A stretch of DNA of 59,007 nucleotides from NCBI GenBank assembly GCA_020161505.1, contig JAIUNY010000019.1, forward strand, positions 1 to 59,007. The letters are read 5' to 3'. Both the position numbers and the translations under genes were made by a program. Origin of the DNA: Armatimonadota bacterium. Lineage in GTDB: Bacteria; Armatimonadota; Fimbriimonadia; Fimbriimonadales; Fimbriimonadaceae. This document shows positions 52,754 to 59,007 of this stretch, piece by piece; within the stretch, counting starts at the first letter, position 1; every line of letters starts with the position of its first letter. Below the pieces are notes generated by a model. It was given only the letters and a program-made list of their open reading frames with translations. It was not told the DNA's origin and did not search any database.

Positions 52754-53638
52754 ATGTCCATGAACGAACCCGGAGCCGGCACCGCCGATTCCGGGTTTGT
52801 TCATGCCCAAAGGGCCAATCTTGCACAAAGAATTCGCGCAGCCTTCCTCGTTGGGGGCATCGCGTTTCTCGTCATGTGCCTCACGGTCGAATGGCCGTTG
52901 TACATTCTGGCTTCCCTCATCGCTTTCCTGGGCGCCACTGAACTGCGCAAGATGCTGGGCCACACTCAGGTATGGCCGCTTCTCACGGGGCTCATGGCAA
53001 CCGTGGGAGGAGTTTGGGCTCTTCAACACTGGATGAAGGCGCCCTATGCGGCTCTGATTGCGGTCGGGGTTGGCTCGCTCGCTCTCTGGGCTCGAGTCAG
53101 ACGCAAAACCGCCGCTTGGCCGGATATGCTCATCGCGGCTTGGCTCGCTGGGCCGATTGCGTGCGCTCTCTGGTTGCACAACGTCAGCGTCGACAACACG
53201 CGCCTGTTTTCTCCGAATCTCCTCCTGCTTGTCACGATTCCTCTCTGGATGGGCGATTCTGCGGCCTATTTCGCAGGCAAGAGATTCGGGAAACACCCGC
53301 TGGCTCCCAAAATCTCTCCCAAGAAGACGTGGGAAGGAGCAATTGCCAACTTCCTGACCTGCATCCTCACCGCATGGATTGTCGGGAGTGTGGTGTCGCA
53401 AGGTTTTGGCGACGATTTGCCGTGGACGGCATCGGTGGCAGTTGGCGCCGTGGCAGGAATCCTCGGTCAGGCCGGAGACTTGCTCCAGAGCCTGCTAAAG
53501 CGCACCGTTGGCATGAAAGATAGCGGCGATGTGATCCCTGGGCACGGCGGCATCCTCGATCGCATCGACTCGTTTCTTCTCTCATCCGTCCCCGCCAGCC
53601 TCGTGCTCTGGATGCTCGCCCGGGGGTGTTTCACGTGA
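52754..53638 (+). CDS. cdsA: Phosphatidate cytidylyltransferase (CDP-diglyceride synthase)
   Basis: The enzyme makes CDP-diacylglycerol from phosphatidic acid and CTP in the membrane. ATG 52754 gives 294 residues with about seven hydrophobic helices. The family signature is complete near the C-terminus: SLLKRTVGMKDSGDVIPGHG, then GILDRIDS. Upstream, FFGKHPLAPKISPKKTWEGA-like text reads KRFGKHPLAPKISPKKTWEG, another CdsA hallmark. The last 12 bases overlap the first parS site. Confidence 0.96.
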   Translation: MSMNEPGAGTADSGFVHAQRANLAQRIRAAFLVGGIAFLVMCLTVEWPLYILASLIAFLGATELRKMLGHTQVWPLLTGLMATVGGVWALQHWMKAPYAALIAVGVGSLALWARVRRKTAAWPDMLIAAWLAGPIACALWLHNVSVDNTRLFSPNLLLLVTIPLWMGDSAAYFAGKRFGKHPLAPKISPKKTWEGAIANFLTCILTAWIVGSVVSQGFGDDLPWTASVAVGAVAGILGQAGDLLQSLLKRTVGMKDSGDVIPGHGGILDRIDSFLLSSVPASLVLWMLARGCFT

Positions 53639-53642
53639 AACA
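53627..53642. promoter_or_regulatory. parS site 1
   Basis: TGTTTCACGTGAAACA is a perfect 16-bp palindrome identical to the consensus ParB-binding parS. It overlaps the 3' end of cdsA. ParB spreads from parS to load SMC and segregate the origin region. Confidence 0.95.
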
Positions 53643-53655
53643 ATTTGGGGGGCCT

Positions 53656-54630
53656 GTGATTCATGTGGACGGACTCCGGAAGGAATTTCGCCTAGCTGAG
53701 AAGCAAGCGGGCTTCTCTGGAACCCTGAAGGCTCTGTTCAACCCCACGTATAAGGTCGTTGAAGCTGTAAAGGGTGTAAGCTTCAGCATCCAGCAGGGCG
53801 AATTTGTTGGTTTCCTCGGCCCCAATGGGGCGGGCAAGACCACAACCATCAAGATCCTCACCGGAATTCTTTATCCATCCGGTGGGACCGCCTTGGTTCA
53901 TGGTCATGTCCCCTTTGACCGTAAGCCTGAGATGCTCCAACAAATTGCCCTCGTGATGGGAAATCGGCAACAGCTCTGGTGGGATCTCCCCGCTCAAGAG
54001 AGTTTCACTTTGCTGAAAGAGATTTACGGCATCCCCGAGTCCGACTACAAGCAACGGCTCGACCTTCTGGTGGGACCTCTTCAGTTAGAAGAGAAGCTCA
54101 CCACGCAAGTGCGCAAGCTCTCTCTGGGAGAGCGCATGAAATGCGAGCTGGTGGCGGCACTTCTGCATCGTCCAAGCGTAGTTTTTCTCGATGAACCCAC
54201 CATCGGGTTGGACCTGACGAGTCAACGAAACATCCGCAGCTTTCTCAAAGAGTACAACCGAGAGACCGGCGCAACCATCGTTCTCACGAGTCACTACATG
54301 CAAGATGTCGAGGAGCTTTGCGAGCGCGTCATCGTCATCAACCACGGCACATTGGTTTACGACGGAACACTCACGGCTCTTTCCGCAGAAATGTCGGGTC
54401 AGCGACGTCTTCGCATCACGTCCACCGCCCAGGACTTCGACTTCACGCCCTATGGCAACGTGATCTCCCAGGTCGATGGCGTCACCGAGATCGAGGTGGC
54501 CTCGGCGGATGTCGCCGATATCACGGCAAAGTTGTTTGCCCAAATCCCGATCTCCGATCTGGCCATCGACGAGCCTGGCCTGGAAGAGACCATCGAGAAG
54601 GTCTTCTCCACTCCTGCCCAACCCCAGTAA
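53656..54630 (+). CDS. ABC transporter ATP-binding protein (ABC-2/NatA type)
   Basis: The frame is open to GTG 53626, but that would translate the parS site (MFHVKQ). GTG 53656 has a GGGGGG purine tract five bases before it, so it is preferred. The roughly 324-residue protein has Walker A FLGPNGAGKTTTIK, Q-loop VMGNRQQLWWDLP, signature RKLSLGERMKCEL, Walker B VVFLDEPTIGLD and the H-loop VLTSHYMQDVEEL. A C-terminal regulatory domain follows. The permease (ABC-2) partner is not adjacent; the next gene is valS. The exported substrate is unknown. Confidence 0.88.
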   Translation: MIHVDGLRKEFRLAEKQAGFSGTLKALFNPTYKVVEAVKGVSFSIQQGEFVGFLGPNGAGKTTTIKILTGILYPSGGTALVHGHVPFDRKPEMLQQIALVMGNRQQLWWDLPAQESFTLLKEIYGIPESDYKQRLDLLVGPLQLEEKLTTQVRKLSLGERMKCELVAALLHRPSVVFLDEPTIGLDLTSQRNIRSFLKEYNRETGATIVLTSHYMQDVEELCERVIVINHGTLVYDGTLTALSAEMSGQRRLRITSTAQDFDFTPYGNVISQVDGVTEIEVASADVADITAKLFAQIPISDLAIDEPGLEETIEKVFSTPAQPQ

Positions 54631-54638
54631 TCCAGCCC

Positions 54639-54654
54639 TGTTTCACGTGAAACA
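54639..54654. promoter_or_regulatory. parS site 2
   Basis: A second perfect TGTTTCACGTGAAACA, 1012 bases after the first, lies between the ABC ATPase stop and the valS leader. Paired parS sites are normal near bacterial origins. Confidence 0.95.
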
Positions 54655-54662
54655 TTTCGGTA

Positions 54663-54697
54663 CACTTACCTCACTCTTACACGACAGGTAAGTGACA
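54663..54697 (+). promoter_or_regulatory. Hairpin covering the valS ribosome binding site
   Basis: CACTTACCT (54663-54671) and AGGTAAGTG (54686-54694) are a perfect 9-bp inverted repeat with a 14-base loop. The right arm ends two bases before the ATG. It contains the only purine-rich Shine-Dalgarno-like bases (AGGT), so folding would block initiation. No T-box tRNA-binding sequence is visible. Confidence 0.6.
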
Positions 54698-57315
54698 TGA
54701 GCGAACAAGAAACCGCGACAGCGACAGGCTACGATGCCCTGTCCGCTGAGCAAAAATGGTATCCCCGTTGGGAATCGGCGGGCCTCTTCGCCCCCCATGA
54801 TGACCCCGAGGCCCCCCTCTACACCATCACGATTCCACCGCCGAACATCACAGGGTCGCTGCACATGGGGCACGCCTTGTGCTACTCCATCCAAGATCTT
54901 TTGGGGCGCTATCACCGCATGAGGGGTCACCGGGTTCTCATCCTCCCGGGCCAAGATCATGCAGGAATCGCCACCCAAAGCCTGGTCGGCAAGAACCTCA
55001 AGAAGCAAGGAATTGACCCCGTCGCCATTGGGCGCGATGCCTTTATTGAGAAAGTCTGGGAGTGGCGACACGAGAGCGGCAACACGATTCTCGAGCAGTT
55101 CCGGGCATTGGGCTGTGCCTTCGACTGGTCACGTCTCCGCTTTACGCTCGATGAGGGCTATACCGCGGCCGTTCACAAGGTGTTCATTGATTGGTTCGAG
55201 CGCGGCCTCATTTATCGAGGCATGCGCGTCGTCAACTGGGATCCAATCCTCAAAACCAGCGTCAGCGATATTGAAACCGAGCGCAAGGATATCCAGGGCA
55301 AGCTCTACCATATCCGGTACCCGTTCGCCGATGGGGGCGGCGAGGTCATCATCGCCACCACCCGTCCGGAAACGATGCTTGCCGATGTTGCCGTCGCCGT
55401 GCACCCCAGTGACAAGCGCTACGAAGGCCTCGTCGGAAAAGAGCTCCAGCTGCCCTTAACCGATCGGTTGGTCCCCCTCATCTCCGATGAATATCCCGAT
55501 CCTGAGTTCGGTACCGGCGCGGTCAAGATCACCCCGGCCCACGATCCGAACGACTTTGAAGTCGGCACTCGGCACAACCTCCCCTTGCTGCGCATGCTCG
55601 ATGAGACAGGCAAGGTCACCGAGCTCGGCGGAATCTACGCGGGACTCGACCGCTCAGAAGCTCGCAAACGAGTCGTCGCCGACTTGGAAGAGCAGGGATT
55701 CCTCGTGAAGATCGAGGATCACACGATTCCTATTCTCATCAGCCAACGCAGCGGCGAAATCGTGGAGCCCCTGGCCAGTGAGCAGTGGTTCGTGAATCAG
55801 CGAACGCTCGCGGTCCGCGCCATCCAAGTGGTCGAATCAGGCGAGATCGAGTTCTTCCCGCCACGCTTCAAGGATGTCTATCTGGACTGGATGAACAACA
55901 TCCGCGATTGGTGCATCAGCCGCCAGCTGTGGTGGGGTCACCGGATTCCCATTTACTACACCGAGGATGGCACTCCCTTTGCCGCCACCAGCTGGGAAGA
56001 AGCTCAATCAAAGGCGGGCGAAGCAAAGATCGTGCGCCAAGAGGATGACGTCCTCGACACTTGGTTCTCCAGCGGACTTTGGCCGTTCGCCACGCTTGGC
56101 TGGCCCGAATCCACCGAAGATCTCAAGACGTTCTATCCCACAAACGTGCTCGTCACTGCGCGGGACATCATCTATCTCTGGGTGGCCCGCATGATCATGA
56201 TGGGTCTTGACCTGGTGGATGAGATTCCTTTCAAGCACGTGTACATCTACGCCACGGTGCTGACCAAGGATGGAAAGCGGATGAGCAAGTCGCTGGGCAC
56301 GGGCATCGACCCGATGGACGTGATCTCAACGAAGGGTGCAGACGTTCTCCGTTATACTCTTCTTGCACAGACTGGTACAAATCAAGACTTGCGTTACAGC
56401 GAAGAGCGCACCACGGACGCCCGAAACTTCTGCAACAAGGTCTGGAACGCCTCCCGATTCGTGGCGATGAATCTTGACGGATACATGCCGGGGTCTCTCG
56501 ACCAGTTGGAGGACTTCGACCGTTGGATTCTCCACCGCTTGGCGGAGTGCGAGAAAACAGTGAGCCAAGCCTACGAGAGCTACGAAATGCAAGATGCCCT
56601 CGGAGCCCTCTATCGGTTCTTCTGGAGCGAGCTCTGCGACTGGTACATCGAAGTCAGCAAGTCGCGTCTCCAGAACCCGGAAACTCGGGCGATCCCGCAG
56701 CGTGTACTCGTGAAGTGCCTGCACGACTTCCTCCGCATGCTCCACCCGGCTCTGCCGTTTGTGAGCGAGGAGGTCTACGAGATGCTCCCGATCCCTGGAA
56801 AGCAGCCGTTCCTCATGGCCGAAACCTGGCCCAGTGACCTCACCGCATGGTGGGACCCGGCCATTGATGCGAAAATCGAGAATTGGCTGGAGGCCACGCG
56901 AGGGCTCCGCGCTCTCCGGGCGGAGTTCGGCCTCGCCGCCATGAAGTCAATTCCGAAGGTTTACTTCGAGGGCGCACTCCACGGAGGCGAGAAGGTCGTC
57001 GCAAGCCAGGCATGGGTTCAAGAGCTGGTGCCGGGCAAGCCGGACGGGCAGAAGTTCGTGAGCACAACGGTTGCGGGCATCGACTTCCACCTCCCTCTGG
57101 AGGGCGTGGTCGACACGGAAAAGGAGCTCACACGCCTCGATCGCGAAATCGCAAAGGCCAGTGAAGAGCTGGGCAAGCTCAACCAGCGCCTCCAAAGCCC
57201 CGCTTTTGTCGAGCGGGCAAAGCCAGAAGTCGTTGAGCGCGAGCGGGCCGCCGCCCAAGCCCTCGAAGACAAAATCGCCAAGCTCAGAGAGCGAATGGCT
57301 CTCTTCGCGGGCTAA
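54697..57315 (+). CDS. valS: Valyl-tRNA synthetase
   Basis: This class I synthetase charges tRNA-Val and edits threonine. The 872-residue protein has the HIGH-like motif NITGSLHMGHAL (about 45) and the KMSKS-like GKRMSKSLGTG (about 530). The editing domain has TTRPETMLADVAVAVHP (about 222). The anticodon-binding domain is followed by the C-terminal coiled coil (about 800-870, LTRLDREIAKASEELGKLNQ). ATG was chosen with the hairpin described above. It lies after the second parS site. Confidence 0.97.
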   Translation: MSEQETATATGYDALSAEQKWYPRWESAGLFAPHDDPEAPLYTITIPPPNITGSLHMGHALCYSIQDLLGRYHRMRGHRVLILPGQDHAGIATQSLVGKNLKKQGIDPVAIGRDAFIEKVWEWRHESGNTILEQFRALGCAFDWSRLRFTLDEGYTAAVHKVFIDWFERGLIYRGMRVVNWDPILKTSVSDIETERKDIQGKLYHIRYPFADGGGEVIIATTRPETMLADVAVAVHPSDKRYEGLVGKELQLPLTDRLVPLISDEYPDPEFGTGAVKITPAHDPNDFEVGTRHNLPLLRMLDETGKVTELGGIYAGLDRSEARKRVVADLEEQGFLVKIEDHTIPILISQRSGEIVEPLASEQWFVNQRTLAVRAIQVVESGEIEFFPPRFKDVYLDWMNNIRDWCISRQLWWGHRIPIYYTEDGTPFAATSWEEAQSKAGEAKIVRQEDDVLDTWFSSGLWPFATLGWPESTEDLKTFYPTNVLVTARDIIYLWVARMIMMGLDLVDEIPFKHVYIYATVLTKDGKRMSKSLGTGIDPMDVISTKGADVLRYTLLAQTGTNQDLRYSEERTTDARNFCNKVWNASRFVAMNLDGYMPGSLDQLEDFDRWILHRLAECEKTVSQAYESYEMQDALGALYRFFWSELCDWYIEVSKSRLQNPETRAIPQRVLVKCLHDFLRMLHPALPFVSEEVYEMLPIPGKQPFLMAETWPSDLTAWWDPAIDAKIENWLEATRGLRALRAEFGLAAMKSIPKVYFEGALHGGEKVVASQAWVQELVPGKPDGQKFVSTTVAGIDFHLPLEGVVDTEKELTRLDREIAKASEELGKLNQRLQSPAFVERAKPEVVERERAAAQALEDKIAKLRERMALFAG

Positions 57316-57336
57316 GGTCCACCAAACGGTGGTAGT

Positions 57337-58176
57337 TCATGGGTTCCTCAGAATTCTTGTGAACTGCCACCCGTTTTGTGTGGGAATGAACTCTAAGTGT
57401 CCCATCAAATCAGTGCGCATCACTCGTGCGCCGACCGCTTCGCCCTCCGCCACGACACGGGGAGAAGGGTGCCCAAATCGGTTACGGCGTCCGCAACTCA
57501 CGAGCAAGTAGTTGGGCTTCCACGCTTGAAGAAGGCCAGTCGATGTCGATTCATCGCTCCCGTGGTGACCGGCCTTGAACCAATCAGCCCCCGACCATTC
57601 GCGCAGGATCGCCTGCTCCTCGCGGAATCCAGCATCCCCCGTAAAAACGGCGGTGCTTCCCCGCCATTTCACTCTCGTGATCAACGAACGCTCGTTGTCA
57701 TCTGGTCCGAACAGGTAGCTCCGAAAGTCTAACTCAGCAGTCCCGATCTGCACCGATTCCCCGCTCCGAATAAACCGCAAATCCAAACTTGGAAAGCTTG
57801 TGACCATAGGGTGGTACCGAAAAGCTTCACTCATCACCACTTGGTCAATAGGGATCAATTCGGCGAGGCTGGACAGACCTCCGACGTGGTCTAGATCCGG
57901 ATGGGTCAGGATCAAGAGATCAATCTTGCGGACGCCCAGCCGACGAAGCATCGGCCATACAACCCGCCTTCCAGAGTCAAAATTAGCTCCCGCCGGGCCG
58001 GCATCAATCATCACCGTCCGACCTTCGACTTGCAAAACGGTGCAATCACCTTGCCCGACTTGCAGGGCCACCATCCGGTCGGACCCGACTGGTTGGGTTG
58101 CGAAGACCCATCCAAACCCGGCCACCAGGCAACCCAACCCTACCAGGAAAGCCCCATCACTTCGCCAACCGTTCAC
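57337..58176 (-). CDS. ComEC C-terminal metallo-beta-lactamase domain, separate protein
   Basis: A hydrophobic N-terminus (about 9-27, FLVGLGCLVAGFGWVFA) anchors a metallo-beta-lactamase fold: DRMVALQVGQGDCTVLQVEG, LILTHPDLDHVGGL, AVFTGDAG and FKAGHHGSDEST. This is the domain normally fused to the C-terminus of ComEC/Rec2, which has been proposed to act as a nuclease during DNA uptake. The GTG start overlaps the upstream ComEC gene by 20 bases, with GGTCAC before it. The 279-residue length includes an extra C-terminal stretch of about 30. Confidence 0.9.
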   Translation of the reverse strand: MNGWRSDGAFLVGLGCLVAGFGWVFATQPVGSDRMVALQVGQGDCTVLQVEGRTVMIDAGPAGANFDSGRRVVWPMLRRLGVRKIDLLILTHPDLDHVGGLSSLAELIPIDQVVMSEAFRYHPMVTSFPSLDLRFIRSGESVQIGTAELDFRSYLFGPDDNERSLITRVKWRGSTAVFTGDAGFREEQAILREWSGADWFKAGHHGSDESTSTGLLQAWKPNYLLVSCGRRNRFGHPSPRVVAEGEAVGARVMRTDLMGHLEFIPTQNGWQFTRILRNP

Positions 58177-59007
58177 GTGACCTCCACATCAGCACCCCAG
58201 CGAGCAAGAACAACACCATCGCGCCGCTCGGCAGAACCGGGAGCACTATTGACGAGCCAGGGAGTCCGGAACCCCATTCCACAATCCCCAGGAAAGCCAT
58301 GCACAACCATTCGGTCGGACCGCGCCAAAGCAGATCACCAAGAGGTGGGACCACGATCCCGATCAACCAGGAAATGACCCCAAGCCAGACCAAGATCGAC
58401 ACCACTGGCAGCAGCAGTACGCTTGCTAACACACCCCAAAGAGTCATCTCTCCGAACACGAACCAGATCAAGGGCAAGGTGGAGAGGGTCGAAGCGAAGC
58501 TGGCCCGAAAGGCATAGCCAACAAGCTCGCCAAGTTTCGGACGTGACCCGAAACTCACCGATACGTAGGTGACCAACACCGCCACCGATACCACCGAGAG
58601 GTGAAATCCCAGATCATTCACGCTCGGCGGATCCAGAAGCAAGGATCCCACCACTGCGGCGGCAAGCCCCGAAAGACCATCACCTTCCCGACGCCAAAAG
58701 TGCGCACCGAGGGTCAGGCCAGACATCATCACCGCTCTCACAATCGGGGGCCGAAACCCTGCTGCGGCCGCATAGGTGATCAACACCAGTCCCAGCACGA
58801 TCAACTGGACAATGCGTGGCACCGGCAGCAGGGAGAGCAAAACAAGCATCAGCCCGGTCACCACGGCCACGTGAAACCCACTGGCGCTCAAAATGTGGAT
58901 CAAACCGGTGCGTCGGAATTGCTCCCAGTCATCCAAACGGAGACCACTAGTCTCGTTGAAGACCATTGCCGCCATCGCCCGCGATGATCCCTCCGACAGC
59001 CCACGGT
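58157..59007 (-). CDS. comEC: ComEC/Rec2 competence domain, truncated by the window edge
   Basis: The frame is open to the right edge of the window (RGLSEGSSRAMAAMVFNETS), so the N-terminus is missing. The visible part is the ComEC channel domain with about eight hydrophobic helices and the conserved HILSASGFHVAVVTGL, typical of the competence domain (HlLAvSGlHv). FRPPIVRAVMMSGLTLGA and LLDPPSVNDLGFHLSVVS are also family motifs. It forms the inner-membrane DNA channel. It ends before the metallo-beta-lactamase domain, which is encoded by the next gene. Confidence 0.92.
   Translation of the reverse strand, partial: RGLSEGSSRAMAAMVFNETSGLRLDDWEQFRRTGLIHILSASGFHVAVVTGLMLVLLSLLPVPRIVQLIVLGLVLITYAAAAGFRPPIVRAVMMSGLTLGAHFWRREGDGLSGLAAAVVGSLLLDPPSVNDLGFHLSVVSVAVLVTYVSVSFGSRPKLGELVGYAFRASFASTLSTLPLIWFVFGEMTLWGVLASVLLLPVVSILVWLGVISWLIGIVVPPLGDLLWRGPTEWLCMAFLGIVEWGSGLPGSSIVLPVLPSGAMVLFLLAGVLMWRSRERLAK

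Noticed and set aside
53626-53655. N-terminal extension MFHVKQFGGP of the ABC ATPase
   Set aside because: These residues are the translation of the parS palindrome. A GTG with a purine tract lies just downstream.
54655-54696. T-box riboswitch before valS
   Set aside because: The leader is only about 40 bases from parS to the start codon. It has no T-box sequence, specifier loop or antiterminator.

Overview
The window is a GC-rich bacterial chromosome segment. It has many PEP-CTERM proteins ending in VPEPATM plus a hydrophobic stretch and an Arg/Lys tail, a [12 protein letters not shown]-type pseudopilin, an S-layer-homology porin, and recA-recX next to a ymdB gene. Together these suggest an Armatimonadota (Fimbriimonadia-like) bacterium. 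That assignment is inference from gene content. Two perfect parS sites near 53.6 and 54.6 kb show a ParABS chromosome and suggest the segment lies in the origin-side half. I saw no prophage, insertion sequence or CRISPR array.

Layout. 0-5.3 kb: tRNA-Ser(GCT), a lytic transglycosylase, an exported cluster (CsgG-like protein, unknown protein, caspase-like protein), tmRNA (minus) and tRNA-Gly(TCC). 5.3-11.5 kb: GH51 arabinofuranosidase, small unknown genes, two divergent PEP-CTERM genes, a four-gene minus operon of small unknown proteins, tRNA-Gly(CCC). 11.5-17 kb: secreted beta-helix protein, then a surface-glycan cluster (PglC-like, PglD-like, WbpA-, WbpB- and WbpD-like). The aminotransferase step expected for the WbpA-B-E-D route is encoded 7.5 kb away at 24.6 kb. 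17-30 kb: old yellow enzyme, 5'-nucleotidase family protein, cysteine-rich exported protein, TetR regulator, S9 peptidase, aminotransferase, pseudopilin, M50-like protein, SLH porin, endonuclease IV. 30.3-30.6 kb: a SelW-like gene with an in-frame UGA in a CxxU motif and a bacterial-type SECIS hairpin, divergent from a membrane-anchored redoxin with a CPC motif. 31-44 kb: MFS/DinB/TauE/nucleotidyltransferase run, a GAF-domain sensor, menG-hepS-HAD operon, Fic protein, phosphomannomutase, and a HicAB module whose toxin frame is broken by a TGA. 44-48.3 kb: an ABC sugar transporter gene fusing the binding protein to a permease, and a tandem pair of PEP-CTERM paralogues. 48.4-59 kb: recA, recX, an RNase Y-like gene whose HD domain has lost its metal ligands, ymdB, a PKD protein, cdsA, an ABC ATPase, valS, and a ComEC split into two genes.

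The observations most worth following are the SelW selenoprotein candidate, the catalytically dead RNase Y-like protein in the rny locus, the exported caspase/CsgG cluster, the binding protein-permease fusion, the nonsense-interrupted HicA, and the hairpin that pairs with the valS Shine-Dalgarno. Start codons were moved inward where a signal peptide, overlap or ribosome binding site favoured it; each case is stated.
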